From: Phyllobacterium zundukense
GTDB taxonomy: Bacteria; Pseudomonadota; Alphaproteobacteria; Rhizobiales; Rhizobiaceae
Reading direction: 5' to 3'
Length of the DNA: 64,000 bases
Assembly (NCBI RefSeq): GCF_025452195.1
Contig: NZ_CP104973.1
Coordinates: forward strand, 2,959,001-3,023,000
Shown here: piece by piece, positions 8,624-20,200 of the stretch
How positions within the stretch are numbered: the stretch's first letter is position 1
Layout of the letters: every line of letters starts with the position of its first letter
Translations under genes and position numbers: made by a program
Notes under the pieces: generated by a model
Seen by the model: the letters and a program-made list of their open reading frames with translations, nothing else
Told to the model about the DNA's origin: nothing
The model's database searches: none

Positions 8624-9505
8624 ATGACTATCAAACGAAGCATTCTGGTTACTGGCGCGACGGGTCAGCAAGGCGGCGCCGTTGCGCACGCACTGCTATC
8701 GAGAGGACATCGCGTCAAAGCGCTTACGCGCAAGCCGGACGGCGATAACGCACGGCGACTGGCATCGGCAGGCGCTGAAGTCGTTGCCGGCGATCTCGGT
8801 GACGCGACATCCGTTCTAAGGGCTGCAAATGACGTCGATACGATGTTTTTGATGGGCAACAGCTATGAGGCAGGGGTGGAGGAGGAAACCCGCCAGGGAA
8901 TCCTTGCCGCCGACGCTGCGAAGGCTGCCGGCGTCGGGCATTTGATCTATTCGTCCGTCGCCGATGCCGACAAGAAGACAGGTATCCCGCATTTCGAAAG
9001 CAAGTATCTCGTCGAGAAACATGTCGCTGGCCTCGGCATTCCCTATACGATCAGTGCGCCAGTCGCCTTCATGGAAAATTTCGTCGCATCGTGGTCGATT
9101 GGCGCGCTACGCCAGGGTACGCATGCTTTCGCGATGCCTGCCAAACGCGCTCTCCAGCTCGTAGCCGTGGCGGACATCGGAGCTTTCGTTGCCGCCCTGG
9201 TTGAGCGGCGCGAGCGCGTGTTCGGCAAGCGTTTTGATTTCGCCGGGGATGAGCTATCCGGCGAGGAGCAGGCAAAAATTCTGTCGCAAGCCATCGGCCG
9301 ACCGATCAACTATCAGGAAATCCCGATCGCCGCGGCTCGCCAGCAAAGCGAGGATGCGGCGCTTATGTTCGAATGGTTCGACCGCGTCGGCTATGACGTC
9401 GACATTCCCGCCTTGCAACGGGACTTCCCGGAAGTCAGCTGGCACAGTTTCGCCGGCTGGGCGCGCAAGTTTGACTGGAGTATTCTCGAACAGCCTTCTA
9501 CCTGA
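8624..9505 (+). CDS. NmrA-family NAD(P)-binding protein
   Basis: 293-residue atypical short-chain dehydrogenase fold. LVTGATGQQGGAVAHALLSR near the N-terminus is the dinucleotide-binding loop; no Tyr-x-x-x-Lys catalytic pair was recognised, as usual for NmrA/HSCARG redox sensors. AAAGGAGC precedes the ATG. It is the likely target of the divergent LysR gene. NAD(P)H sensing or quinone/aldehyde reduction are possible roles. Confidence 0.85.
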   Translation: MTIKRSILVTGATGQQGGAVAHALLSRGHRVKALTRKPDGDNARRLASAGAEVVAGDLGDATSVLRAANDVDTMFLMGNSYEAGVEEETRQGILAADAAKAAGVGHLIYSSVADADKKTGIPHFESKYLVEKHVAGLGIPYTISAPVAFMENFVASWSIGALRQGTHAFAMPAKRALQLVAVADIGAFVAALVERRERVFGKRFDFAGDELSGEEQAKILSQAIGRPINYQEIPIAAARQQSEDAALMFEWFDRVGYDVDIPALQRDFPEVSWHSFAGWARKFDWSILEQPST

Positions 9506-9587
9506 GCTCTTATAGACACCCCCGGGTGATGAAACCTGAGCGGAAGCGGATCAGCAATCGCAAAAATTGGTGGCCCGCTTCCCCTTT

Positions 9588-10100
9588 TCACTTGTTTGCT
9601 TGTGAAGCAGGGCGTTTGTTCCGTGTTGTCGGTGCTGGATCCCTGTCGGATATTTCATTTTCTACAGACGCACTTAGTTTTTGATAAATGCCCAATCCAA
9701 CGACCAACAAAACGCCGGTGAGCAGCAGGAGGGTGGGGTAGATCATTGTCGGAACGTCTTTTTTCCCAGCCTCGAATACTGCGACCAATCCTTCCAGAAA
9801 CACCGCGATGGCAATCGTCGAGATGAATTTGGTCAAACTCCTGCGTGCCTCGGCGGCTCGACGCATTTCACGCGCGCGAATTGCCTCTTCTTCCAACAGG
9901 TACTTGCCGACATCGAACACTGCGATGGCGATGACGGTGTATCCCACGGCTTCAAGCAGGGTCGTGCCGATGTCGGCACTGTATGTCACCAAATCCCTCG
10001 CAACTTCATAGGCAGCGTAAGCGATCAAACCGAAAGCCAACAACATGAGAAACGCGCTGGCGACTGCGAATGCAATGCGGGTCACTCTGTCGAAGATCAT
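9588..10100 (-). CDS. Hypothetical inner-membrane protein
   Basis: 170 residues with four hydrophobic segments (about 8-30, 43-62, 92-108, 120-140) and a basic hydrophilic C-terminal tail (NKRPASQANK). A charged stretch, LLEEEAIRAREMRRAAEARR, lies between helices 2 and 3. The layout recalls PsiE-type small membrane proteins but no family is assigned. Isolated between a convergent NmrA gene and the tRNA-Lys gene. Confidence 0.65.
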   Translation of the reverse strand: MIFDRVTRIAFAVASAFLMLLAFGLIAYAAYEVARDLVTYSADIGTTLLEAVGYTVIAIAVFDVGKYLLEEEAIRAREMRRAAEARRSLTKFISTIAIAVFLEGLVAVFEAGKKDVPTMIYPTLLLLTGVLLVVGLGIYQKLSASVENEISDRDPAPTTRNKRPASQANK

Positions 10101-10276
10101 CCTTAAACTCCCCCTGAAAATTTCCTCCGAGATATCCGTGGTCTATTGAAAACGCTTCAACTCGGTATCAACGGGCGGCAGCATATTTTGATGCATGGCC
10201 AAGTTTGTGTGCACGGCAACCTCGACCATTGCGCTATATAAGTCGCATATGCTGCGGTGTTTGGAAATTGTTCTGT

Positions 10277-10352
10277 TGGTGAGCGCGCGGGGGTTCGAAC
10301 CCCGGACCTACTGATTAAAAGTCAGTTGCTCTACCGGCTGAGCTACGCGCTC
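10277..10352 (-). tRNA. tRNA-Lys (UUU)
   Basis: Read on the minus strand: acceptor GAGCGCG pairs with CGCGCTC; D arm GCTCAGCCGGTAGAGC; anticodon stem ACTGA/TCAGT with loop CTTTTAA (anticodon TTT); T arm GGGG-TTCGAAC-CCCC; discriminator A followed by an encoded CCA. 76 nt with CCA. No integrase or attachment duplicate is seen beside it. Confidence 0.97.
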
Positions 10353-10624
10353 CCAAACGAAGCCAGCTCGGTGGCCTCGGGAAGTGCGGCGGAACATAGG
10401 TGCGACTTGCCAATCGGTCAACAACTAATGTGCAGGGTTTTCGCAACAAAAAGCCTTGTTTTCCGCCGTTCTTGTAATTTTTGACCGAAAGCACCCTCGG
10501 CTGGGCAGAAAAGAATATAATCAGGACAGGCTTTGCCGCCAAACTGGCGAAAAGGTGATTGGAATTTCAGGGAGATTCGGCTTAATCCACCGCGACAAGT
10601 AATAATGCCAGTGAAGGAGCGCGG

Positions 10625-11371
10625 ATGGCGCTTGATGTTTCATACCTGACTGCTGCCGGCGCCGGCGCTCTGTCTTTCCTTTCTCCTTGCGTCCTGCCAC
10701 TCGTCCCGCCCTATCTCTGTTATATGGCAGGTGTGACGGTTGAGGATTTCCGCTCGGATCAAGCCGCGGCGCGAATCTCGCCGGTGCGGCAGGCGCTGCT
10801 TCTGTCATCCTTGTGTTTTGTTCTCGGGTTTTCGACCGTTTTCGTGCTGCTCGGTGCCGGCGCATCGACCATCGGCGGCTTCCTGCGCATGTGGCAACAG
10901 GAAATCGCCATCGCCGCGGGCATCGTCATCATTCTCATGGGGCTGAACTTTCTCGGCATATTCCGCCTTGCATTTCTCTCGCGCGAAGCCAGATTCCAGA
11001 CGCAGGGCGCACCTGCCAACCCGTTCGCGGCCTATGTCATGGGGCTGGCCTTTGCCTTCGGATGGACGCCGTGCATCGGGCCGGTGCTCGGACCGATACT
11101 TGCGCTGGCCGGAGCCCGTGACACCGTTGCCGACGGTGCACTGCTGCTCGCCGTCTATTCGCTCGGTCTCGGTATTCCCTTTATCGTCGCCGCGTTGTTT
11201 TCCGGAATGTTCATGCGGTTTCTAGCGCGATTCCGCATGCACCTCGGCAAGGTGGAAAAGTTGATGGGCGGCCTGCTGGTGCTGACTGGCATCCTGTTTC
11301 TGACAGGCGGCCTGCAGACTTTCTCTTTCTGGCTTCTCGAAACATTTCCCATCCTCGGCCAACTCGGCTAA
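10625..11371 (+). CDS. ccdA: CcdA-type thiol-disulfide membrane transporter
   Basis: 248-residue polytopic protein with about six transmembrane helices. Paired cysteines sit in LSPCVLPLVPPYLCYMAG (Cys22) and GWTPCIGPVLG (Cys150), the signature of CcdA/DsbD-beta proteins. It passes reducing equivalents from cytoplasmic thioredoxin across the membrane for cytochrome c maturation. It starts after AAGGAGCG and is followed after 88 bp by glmU. Confidence 0.93.
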   Translation: MALDVSYLTAAGAGALSFLSPCVLPLVPPYLCYMAGVTVEDFRSDQAAARISPVRQALLLSSLCFVLGFSTVFVLLGAGASTIGGFLRMWQQEIAIAAGIVIILMGLNFLGIFRLAFLSREARFQTQGAPANPFAAYVMGLAFAFGWTPCIGPVLGPILALAGARDTVADGALLLAVYSLGLGIPFIVAALFSGMFMRFLARFRMHLGKVEKLMGGLLVLTGILFLTGGLQTFSFWLLETFPILGQLG

Positions 11372-11459
11372 ACAGGCGGAAGTTTCCATGTTGGAAACCA
11401 ATAGCGTGTCATGATTAGCCACGATATTGCCTTTAGCCCAACTGATCCGGAAGTCCGAC

Positions 11460-12821
11460 ATGACACCACGTTCCTGCCTCACGGTTATTCTCGCTGCCGG
11501 TGAGGGCACGCGCATGAAATCCTCGCTGCCGAAAGTACTCCACAATATTGCGGGTCTGCCGATCGTCGCCCATGTCGCCAAGGCCGTGCATGGCGCAGGT
11601 GTCCGCGACATCGCGCTGGTCGTTGGCAAAGGCGGCGATCAGGTCGAGGCAGCCGTCCGTTCAGTCGTTTCCAACGTGAGCGTGCATGAACAGACGGAAC
11701 GGCTTGGAACCGCCCACGCGGTGCTTGCAGCGCGCGAAAGCATTGCACGCGGTTATGACGATATTCTCGTTGTCTTTGGCGATACACCGCTGATCGAAAC
11801 CGCCGCTCTCGATCGGGCCCGCGCCAAGCTCGCAGACGGCGCGGATGTCGTCGTCATGGGGTTCAGGCCAGCGGTGCCGAATGGTTATGGCCGCCTGATC
11901 GAACAGGATGGCCGTTTGATCGCGATCCGAGAGGAGAAGGACGCCAGTGAGGCCGAGAAGAAAATCGGCTTCTGCAATGGCGGGCTGATGGCACTGCGCG
12001 GACAGAGCGCGCTCGCGCTGCTGGACAAGATCACCAACGACAATGCCAACAATGAATTCTATCTCACCGATGTTGTGGAGATAGCCAATGCGGATGGAAA
12101 ATCCGTCGTTGCCATCGAGATTTCGCCCGACAATGTGATCGGCATCAATACGCGCGTTGAACTCGCCGAGGCCGAGGCGATCTGGCAGACACGCAAGCGC
12201 CGCGACATGATGCTGGCGGGTGTCACCATGCAGGCGCCGGAAACTGTTTTCTTCGCGCACGATACAGTGGTGGAAGCAGATGCAATCCTCGAACCGAATA
12301 TCATTTTCGGCCCGGGCGTTACGATCGCGAGCGGAGCGGTCATTCACGCTTTCTCCTATTTTGAAGGCGCGAAGATTGGCGCAAACGCCAATGTCGGACC
12401 TTTTGCCCGGCTTCGTCCCGGTGCGGATCTGGCAGCAAAATCCAAGGTCGGAAACTTCGTTGAGGTCAAAAACGCGAAGGTCGGGGTCGGCGCGAAGGTG
12501 AACCACCTGACCTATATCGGTGATGCGATCGTGGGTCCGGCGGCGAATATCGGTGCCGGTGCCATCACCTGCAACTATGACGGCTACAACAAGCATTTGA
12601 CCGAGATCGGTGCCAACGTGTTCATCGGCTCGAATAGTTCGCTGGTGGCGCCGGTTTCGATTGGTGACAATGCTTATGTCGCCTCCGGTAGCGTGATCAC
12701 GGCCAATGTGCCGGCGGATGCGCTTGCATTCGGCAGGGCGCGGCAGGAGGTAAAAGAGGGGCGAGCGGTGCAATTGCGGGCACGCTATGCGGCGCAGAAA
12801 TTAGCCAAGAAGGCTGACTAG
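11460..12821 (+). CDS. glmU: Bifunctional UDP-GlcNAc pyrophosphorylase/GlcN-1-P acetyltransferase GlmU
   Basis: 453 residues, normal length. The N-terminal uridylyltransferase domain carries [20 protein letters not shown] (residues about 10-29). From about residue 250 a left-handed beta-helix of hexapeptide repeats leads to the acetyltransferase site ([10 protein letters not shown] region). It makes UDP-GlcNAc for peptidoglycan and LPS. ATG 11460 is chosen over an in-frame TTG at 11427 because the family motif lies near the start and GGAAG precedes it. glmS, the previous step of the pathway, follows 105 bp downstream. Confidence 0.97.
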   Translation: MTPRSCLTVILAAGEGTRMKSSLPKVLHNIAGLPIVAHVAKAVHGAGVRDIALVVGKGGDQVEAAVRSVVSNVSVHEQTERLGTAHAVLAARESIARGYDDILVVFGDTPLIETAALDRARAKLADGADVVVMGFRPAVPNGYGRLIEQDGRLIAIREEKDASEAEKKIGFCNGGLMALRGQSALALLDKITNDNANNEFYLTDVVEIANADGKSVVAIEISPDNVIGINTRVELAEAEAIWQTRKRRDMMLAGVTMQAPETVFFAHDTVVEADAILEPNIIFGPGVTIASGAVIHAFSYFEGAKIGANANVGPFARLRPGADLAAKSKVGNFVEVKNAKVGVGAKVNHLTYIGDAIVGPAANIGAGAITCNYDGYNKHLTEIGANVFIGSNSSLVAPVSIGDNAYVASGSVITANVPADALAFGRARQEVKEGRAVQLRARYAAQKLAKKAD

Positions 12822-12926
12822 GCACGCCTTTTGTTCGTGTGGGATTCTGACACAGAAAGTGTTTTTCTGTAGAGATGAATCTGCGTTAGCCAGAGCTGGA
12901 AACTATTCGGGGTATTGGAGTCGTTT

Positions 12927-14751
12927 ATGTGCGGGATCGTTGGAATTATCGGGCGTGAGCAAGTGGCGCCGCTGCTTGTGGATGCACTGAAGCGGCTGGA
13001 ATACCGCGGCTATGATTCGGCCGGCGTTGCGACCCTCGATTTCGGCGTGCTCGATCGCCGCCGGGCCGAGGGCAAACTTGGCAATCTCGACAAGCTGCTG
13101 AAGGAAAATCCACTCGGCGGCACCATCGGTCTCGGCCACACACGTTGGGCGACCCACGGCGCGCCGACGGTCCGCAATGCACACCCGCATACGACGCCGC
13201 GGCTTGCGGTGATACACAATGGCATCATCGAGAATTTTGCCGAACTGCGCGCAATGCTTGAAAAGGATGGATATGTCTTCGAGACGGAGACCGATACGGA
13301 GACCGTCGCGCATCTGGTCACACGCGCTCTCGATCGCGGCCTTGCGCCGGTCGAGGCGGTTCGCCAGACGCTGCCGCAATTGCGCGGTGCTTTTGCCATC
13401 GCGATCATGTTCAAGGGCGAAGACAATCTGTTGATCGCCGCCCGCAATGGTCCGCCTCTCGCTGTCGGCTATGGCGAAGGCGAGATGTATCTGGGTTCCG
13501 ACGCGATCGCTCTTGCTCCGTTCACCGATCATTTGTCATATCTCGAAGATGGCGATTGGGCGGTGCTCACCCGTAGTGGCGTCATCATCTATGATGAAAG
13601 CGGCGAAATCGTAGACCGGCCCGTGCAGAAATCGGCGGGCACCGCGTTTCTGGTGAGCAAGGGCAACCACCGGCACTTCATGGAGAAGGAAATCCATGAA
13701 CAGCCGGAAGTCATCTCGCACACGCTGGCAAACTATCTCGATTTTTCCAAGGGAATGATCCGCGCCGGCGCAGCGCCGGTCGATTTCGCCAAGGTGGACC
13801 GCATCGCCGCTTCCGCCTGCGGCACGGCCTATTATGCCGGGCTGGTCGGAAAGTACTGGTTCGAGCACATTGCACGGCTGCCGGTCGATATCGACGTGGC
13901 GTCCGAATTTCGCTATCGCGAAATGCCGCTTTCCAAAAACAGCCTTGCGCTCTTCGTCTCGCAGTCAGGTGAAACCGCGGATACGCTGGCTTCCTTGCGC
14001 TATTGCAAGCAGCAGGGTCTCAACATCGGAACTATCGTCAACGTCAAGGAATCAACGATGGCGCGCGAGATCCAACACCGTATTTCCAACCCTCGCAGGT
14101 CCGGAAGTCGGCGTTGCCTCGACCAAGGCTTTCACCTGCCAATTATCGGTTCTGGCATCGCTGGCTGTAGCGGCCGGCAAAATGCGCGGAACGATCAGCG
14201 ACGAAGAAGAGCGCCGGCTTGTGCGCGAACTATCCGAAATTCCACGCTATGCAACGCAGGCGTTGAAGCTCGAAGGTCAGATCGAGGCTATCAGCCGAGA
14301 ACTCAGCCAGGTCAAACACGTGCTTTATTTGGGGCGCGGCACGAGTTATCCGCTCGCGCTCGAGGGCGCGCTCAAACTCAAGGAAATTTCCTATATTCAC
14401 GCCGAGGGTTATGCGGCCGGCGAGTTGAAGCATGGACCAATTGCATTGATCGATGAATCCATGCCGGTCATTGTGATTGCTCCGCATGACCGCTGGTTCG
14501 AAAAGACCATCTCGAATATGCAGGAAGCGGCGGCGCGTGGTGGCAAGATCATCCTCATCACCGATGAGAAAGGCGCCGCCGCCAGCACATTGAAGACGTG
14601 GCATACGATCCTTCTGCCGGAGATGCCGGAGATCATTATGCCGATCGTGTATACTCTGCCGATCCAGATGCTGGCTTATCACACAGCAGTTTTCATGGGC
14701 ACGGACGTCGATCAGCCGCGCAATCTGGCAAAGTCTGTAACTGTGGAGTAA
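12927..14751 (+). pseudogene. glmS: Glucosamine-6-phosphate synthase GlmS, frameshifted
   Basis: Converts fructose-6-P plus glutamine to GlcN-6-P. The start MCGIVGIIGREQ gives the catalytic Cys2 of the class II glutaminase domain; two SIS domains follow, and the C-terminus ends normally (DVDQPRNLAKSVTVE). The interval is 1825 nt, one more than 608 codons. Around 14070 the frame changes: removing one A turns GAGATCC into GAG TCC and restores ESNTVFPTLAGPEVG, the expected family sequence. Unrepaired, the frame stops at 14456 after losing the second SIS domain. Since glmS is normally essential, this is either a sequencing error or another copy exists elsewhere. Identity is certain; true disruption is not. 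Confidence 0.9.
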
Positions 14752-16860
14752 TCAGCCTGCGCGAAGCAATCGCACAGCTTCGTCCCGCTCAAACAGATAG
14801 AGCAGGATGCGCAATGCTTCGCCGCGCGTGCTCTGCAATTCGGGATCCCGCGTCAGAATATACCGGGCATCCTTGCGGGCGATTTCCAGAAACTCTTGAT
14901 GCGCCTCGATGCTGGCGAGCCGGAAACCAGGCGTTCCGGATTGTCGAGTGCCAAGCAACTCGCCTTCGCCCCGCAACTTCAGGTCCTCTTCGGCGATCCT
15001 GAAACCATCCTCGGTTTCCCGCATGATTTTCAGTCGCGCCTGTGCGACTTCGCCAAGTGGCCCCTTGTAGATCAGAAGACAGGTCGAGGGTTTGTCCCCA
15101 CGCCCGACACGCCCGCGCAACTGGTGCAATTGCGCAAGACCAAAGCGCTCGGCGTGTTCGATGACGATGATTGTTGCATCCGGAACGTCGACGCCAACTT
15201 CAATGACTGTGGTTGCCACAAGCAATCGAGTCTCGCCGTTCTTAAACGCCAGCATGGCGGCATCTTTCTCAGGTCCATTCATGCGGCCATGGACGAGCCC
15301 GATCCTGTCGCCGAGCAGAGGTTTCAGCGATTCGAAACGTTCTTCGGCCGAAACCAGGTCGACCAGTTCGGACTCCTCGACCAATGGACAAATCCAGTAG
15401 ATTTTTTGCCCATCGGCGATTGCAGTACGCATGCGATCAACGAGCTCGCTCAAGCGTTCCATCGGCAGGATCGCGGTGGTGATCGGCCGGCGGCCAGCGG
15501 GTTTTTCCGTCAGTTTCGAAACGTCCATATCACCGAACGCAGTCAATACCAGCGTGCGCGGAATGGGTGTGGCGGTCATGACCAGCATGTCGGGCGCCGT
15601 GCCTTTGGAGGTCAAAAGCAGACGTTGATGTACGCCGAAACGATGCTGCTCATCGACAATAACCAGCACCAGATCGTGATAGCTGACCTTCTCCTGAAAG
15701 AGCGCGTGTGTGCCGACAATGATATGGATGGCGCCAGTCCGCAGGCCCTCGAGGATATCTTCACGCTCGCGGCCTTTTTCGCGTCCGGTGAGCAACGCCG
15801 TGCGCAACCCTGCCTTCTGGGCCAGAGGCGCGATTGTAGCGAAATGCTGGCGCGCGAGCACTTCTGTCGGCACCATCAGGGCCGATTGACCGCCAGCCTC
15901 CGCAGCATGCGCCATGGCCAGTAGACCGACGACGGTCTTGCCGGAGCCGACATCGCCTTGCAGCAGGCGTAGCATCCGGTCTGGCTCGCGCAAATCGGCG
16001 ATGATTTCCTTGATCGTCTGGTTCTGGCTATTCGTCAGCGAATAGGGCAGGGCCGCGATGATTTTCGCCATGAGATGGCCGTCGCCCTCCAGCTTGCGGC
16101 CGGAAAGGCGCCGTGTTTTCAAGCGCACCAGCGCCAACGCCAGCTGACCGGCGAGAAATTCATCATAGGCGAGCCGCTGTCTGGCGGGATGATCGAGTGC
16201 GATGTCGCTCGGATCTTGCGGATTGTGCAGGATCTGAAGTGCTTCGCGATGCGATGGCAGGCGATATGTTTCGAGCACTGGCGGATCGATCCATTCCGGC
16301 ATATCCGGTGCTTTGGCCAGCGCTTCCTGAATACCGCGTGCCAGCACTTTTGGAGACAGGCCTGCGGTCAGCGGATAAACAGGCTCAACCAGTGGCAGCG
16401 ACGAAGCATCTCCGATACTGGCAATATGATCCGGATGAACCATCGTCGGACGCCCGTTGAACCACTCCATGGTGCCGGACACGATGACCGTTTCGCCAAT
16501 CGGCATGACTTTCTCAAGCCAAGCTTGTTTTGCGTGAAAGAAGGTGAGGCCGATTTCCCCGGTATCATCATGAGCGAAGACACGATATGGGACGTTGCTG
16601 CGACCGCTGGGTGACGGCTGGTGGCGGTCGACGCGCACCTCGAGCGTAACGATCGCGCCTTCCGGGGCGAAGGCAATTCCCGGCCGATTGCGCCGGTCAA
16701 TCACGCTGTGCGGCGGCAGGTAGACCAGGTTGCCGACGCGCGGCTCGGCGCCCGGCGGCTGCGTGCCGAGCAATGTGCCGAGCAGGCCCGACACTTTCGG
16801 GCCTATGCCGGAAAGTGAACGAACGGAGGCGAAGAGGGGGTCAAGCAATGACGGACGCAT
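14752..16860 (-). CDS. recG: ATP-dependent DNA helicase RecG
   Basis: 702 residues, normal length. Wedge/OB domain in the first ~280 residues, then superfamily 2 helicase motifs: QGDVGSGKTVVGLLA (Walker A), VIVDEQHRFGV (DEAH-like box), MTATPIPRTL (motif III) and QLRGRVGRGDKPS (motif VI). It remodels stalled forks and branched DNA. Its stop codon abuts the glmS stop with no spacer (convergent). Convergence with glmS and the nearby sdhE-mfd pair is typical of rhizobial genomes. Confidence 0.97.
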   Translation of the reverse strand: MRPSLLDPLFASVRSLSGIGPKVSGLLGTLLGTQPPGAEPRVGNLVYLPPHSVIDRRNRPGIAFAPEGAIVTLEVRVDRHQPSPSGRSNVPYRVFAHDDTGEIGLTFFHAKQAWLEKVMPIGETVIVSGTMEWFNGRPTMVHPDHIASIGDASSLPLVEPVYPLTAGLSPKVLARGIQEALAKAPDMPEWIDPPVLETYRLPSHREALQILHNPQDPSDIALDHPARQRLAYDEFLAGQLALALVRLKTRRLSGRKLEGDGHLMAKIIAALPYSLTNSQNQTIKEIIADLREPDRMLRLLQGDVGSGKTVVGLLAMAHAAEAGGQSALMVPTEVLARQHFATIAPLAQKAGLRTALLTGREKGREREDILEGLRTGAIHIIVGTHALFQEKVSYHDLVLVIVDEQHRFGVHQRLLLTSKGTAPDMLVMTATPIPRTLVLTAFGDMDVSKLTEKPAGRRPITTAILPMERLSELVDRMRTAIADGQKIYWICPLVEESELVDLVSAEERFESLKPLLGDRIGLVHGRMNGPEKDAAMLAFKNGETRLLVATTVIEVGVDVPDATIIVIEHAERFGLAQLHQLRGRVGRGDKPSTCLLIYKGPLGEVAQARLKIMRETEDGFRIAEEDLKLRGEGELLGTRQSGTPGFRLASIEAHQEFLEIARKDARYILTRDPELQSTRGEALRILLYLFERDEAVRLLRAG

Positions 16861-16976
16861 GCATAAGGTTTAACGCGTTCGATGTGCGTTGCAAGGCTGA
16901 CAGATGCAACAAGGCACGCTATACCCAGCCGCACCAACCACGCCCAATACATTCATTGCCATAACGGAGCTAGTTC

Positions 16977-17264
16977 ATGACTGGAAGCAGTCGCACCACC
17001 GCCGATCTGCAGCCGAGACAGCGAAAAATCCTGTTTCGCTCCTGGCATCGCGGTATGCGTGAAATGGATCTGATCCTTGGGCAGTTTGCCGACGCCCATA
17101 TAGACACCTTGTCCAATGATGAACTTGACCAATATGAAGCACTGATGGAAGCGCTCGATCGGGACCTGTTGAAATGGTTCACCGGGGAGGCTGCCGTTCC
17201 CGCCGAATTCGATACGCCGATCTTCCACAGGGTCGTCGCATCCCGCCAGAGAATGAAATTCTGA
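16977..17264 (+). CDS. sdhE: FAD assembly factor SdhE
   Basis: 95 residues, the family's usual length. The RGMREMD stretch (residues about 25-31) is the conserved RGxxE motif needed for covalent flavinylation of SdhA. It is a cytoplasmic helper for succinate dehydrogenase. It is 7 bp upstream of mfd and divergent from recG. GGAGCTAG lies before the ATG. Confidence 0.93.
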   Translation: MTGSSRTTADLQPRQRKILFRSWHRGMREMDLILGQFADAHIDTLSNDELDQYEALMEALDRDLLKWFTGEAAVPAEFDTPIFHRVVASRQRMKF

Positions 17265-17271
17265 AATCGAA

Positions 17272-20200
17272 ATGACTGCCTTTACCAAACTCGGACTGAA
17301 ATCTGACGTCAATGGACACGTGGTCATCGACGGTGTTGTCGATGGCTATGAAGCTTTTGCTTTGGCAAAAGTGGTCGCTGAAGCCGGGGCAGGCGGTCCG
17401 GTGCTGTTCATCGCGCGTGATGGCAATCGCGTTGCTGATATCGAACAGGTGCTGAACTTCGTCCAGCCGGATTTGCCCGTACTGCAATTGCCTGCGTGGG
17501 ACTGTCTTCCCTATGATCGCGTCTCGCCAGGAGCGGATACTTCCGCGCGCCGCCTAGCGGCACTTGCTGGTCTTGCAGCCTTGCGCGAACATAAGCACCC
17601 GGGCGTCATTCTGGCGACGGCCAATGCCGTTCTGCAAAAATTGCCGCCGCGCAAAGTCCTCGCAGAGCAGCTTTTCATGGCAAAGCCCGGCAATAGAATT
17701 GACATGAATGCACTGGTGCAACGCCTTGAAAACAACGGCTTTGAGCGCGTTCCAACTGTGCGTGATATCGGCGAATATGCCGTGCGTGGCGGTATTCTCG
17801 ATCTCTTTGCTCCGGGTGCCGAGGAGCCGCTGCGCCTGGATTTCTTTGGCGACACCCTGGAAACGATCCGGACGTTTGATCCAGCGTCGCAGCGAACGTC
17901 GAGCCAAAAGAAAGAATTCTCGATGCAGCCGATGAGCGAAATTACGCTTTCGCCCGAGCTCATCAGCCATTTCCGCTCGCAATATGTGCAGACGTTCGGG
18001 GCACCATCGCGCGATGACGCGCTTTATCAGTCCATCTCGGAGGGGCGCCGCTTTGCCGGCATGGAACATTGGTTGCCACTATTCTATGACAAACTCGAGA
18101 CCGTTTTCGACCATGCGGGGCAAATGCCCGTGGTCTTCGATCACCTCGCGCACGAATCCATGGCTGAACGCCACAAGATGGTGCTGGATCACTACGAGGC
18201 GCGCAGACGGCAATCCGATGGCAAGGAGCCAGGCGATACCATCCCTTACAAGCCGGTCGAGCCGGGTTCGCTGTATCTGACACCTGAGCAGGTTGAGGCG
18301 TCGGCAGTTAACTCAGGCATGCGCATCGATTTCACGCCGTTCGACGCGCCATTCGTCACAGGTCGGTCGGTTATCCACGCCGGTGCGCATCGGGGGCGCA
18401 CATTCGTCGAGGAGAGGACCGCCAAGGACACCAATGTCTTCGATAGCGTTGTAAAACACATTGCCGATGAGCGCGCTGCAGGCAAGAAGGTGCTGCTTGC
18501 TGCATGGAGCGAAGGCACACGCGACCGGCTGGTGCAGGTTCTGAACGAACACGGTCTCGAAAAGATCGAGCTTGTCGATGATCTGAGAACGGTCAAGGCG
18601 CTTGCTCGCGACAAAATTACTGCGGGCATCCTCTCGCTTGAAACCGGCTTCGATGCTGGAGAACTGGTCGTTGTTGCAGAGCAGGACATCCTCGGCGACC
18701 GGCTGATCCGTCACTCCAAGCGCCGCAAACGCGACCGGGATTTCATCAGCGAGGTTGCTGCGCTGAACGCCGGCGACATCGTCGTGCATGTGGATCATGG
18801 GATCGGCCGGTTCATCGGCCTGAGAACAATCACAGCTGCCGGGGCACCGCATGATTGTCTTGAATTGCACTATGCGGGCGATGACCGGCTGTTCCTCCCG
18901 GTAGAAAATATCGAGCTTTTGTCACGGTTTGGCTCGGAAACTTCGACTGCCGTGTTGGACAAGCTCGGCGGCGGGGCCTGGCAAGCCCGCAAGGCAAAGC
19001 TGAAGAAACGCCTGCTCGACATTGCCGGCCATCTCATTCGCATTGCGGCGGAACGGCAGATGCGTGGTGCACCGATCCTGTTGCCACCAGACGGCCTCTA
19101 TGGCGAATTCGCGGCGCGGTTCCCCTATGACGAGACCGAAGATCAGGATCGCGCCATCGACGCGGTTATCGACGATCTTTCGCTCGGCAAGCCCATGGAC
19201 CGCCTGATTTGCGGCGATGTCGGCTTTGGCAAGACTGAAGTTGCACTCCGCGCCGCATTCGTTGCGGCGCTGAATGGCGTCCAGGTTGCCGTCGTGGTGC
19301 CGACGACGCTGTTGTCGCGCCAGCACTTCAAGACCTTCACCCAGCGTTTTCAGGGCCTGCCTGTCAATGTGGCGCAAGCATCGCGGCTCGTGGGTTCGAA
19401 GGAACTGGCTGAAAACAAGAAGGGCATTGCCGAGGGGCAGGTTGATATTGCCGTCGGCACGCATGCGCTGCTCGGAAACGGCATCAAGTTCAAGAATCTC
19501 GGCCTTTTGATCATCGACGAAGAGCAGCATTTCGGCGTCAAACACAAGGAACGGCTGAAAGAACTTAAATCGGACGTGCATGTGCTGACCCTGTCCGCAA
19601 CGCCGATACCGCGCACGCTGCAACTCGCCTTGACGGGTGTTCGCGAGCTTTCCTTGATTACCACGCCACCTGTGGATCGCATGGCTGTGCGAACCTTCGT
19701 CTCGCCGTTTGACGCGCTTGTCATCCGCGAAACGCTGCTGCGCGAGCGCTATCGCGGCGGGCAGAGTTTCTATGTCTGTCCGCGCATCTCCGATTTGAGC
19801 GACATCAAGGAATTCCTTGATACTCAGGTGCCGGAACTGAAAGTTGCGATTGCCCATGGCCAGATGGCGCCGGGTGAGCTCGACGACATCATGAATGCTT
19901 TCTACGACGGGCAGTACGACGTGCTGTTGTCGACGACGATCGTTGAATCCGGGCTCGATATCCCGACAGCAAATACGCTGATCATCCATCGTGCCGATAT
20001 GTTCGGCCTATCGCAGTTGTATCAGCTGCGCGGGCGCGTCGGGCGATCGAAGCAGCGTGCCTATGCGCTATTCACGCTACCAGCCAACAAGCTGCTGACG
20101 CAGACGGCAGAACGCAGGCTCAAGGTTTTGCAATCACTGGACACGCTAGGTGCCGGTTTCCAGCTGGCGAGCCATGACATGGATATCCGTGGTGCAGGCA

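Noticed and set aside
10277..10352. tRNA-Lys as an integration site for a genomic island
   Set aside because: No integrase, no repeated 3' end and housekeeping genes follow directly.
14896..15924. 342-codon plus-strand frame opposite recG
   Set aside because: Shadow of recG codon usage; Cys/His/Gln-rich and without domain motifs.
18922..19989. 355-codon minus-strand frame inside mfd
   Set aside because: Antisense shadow of a full-length mfd.
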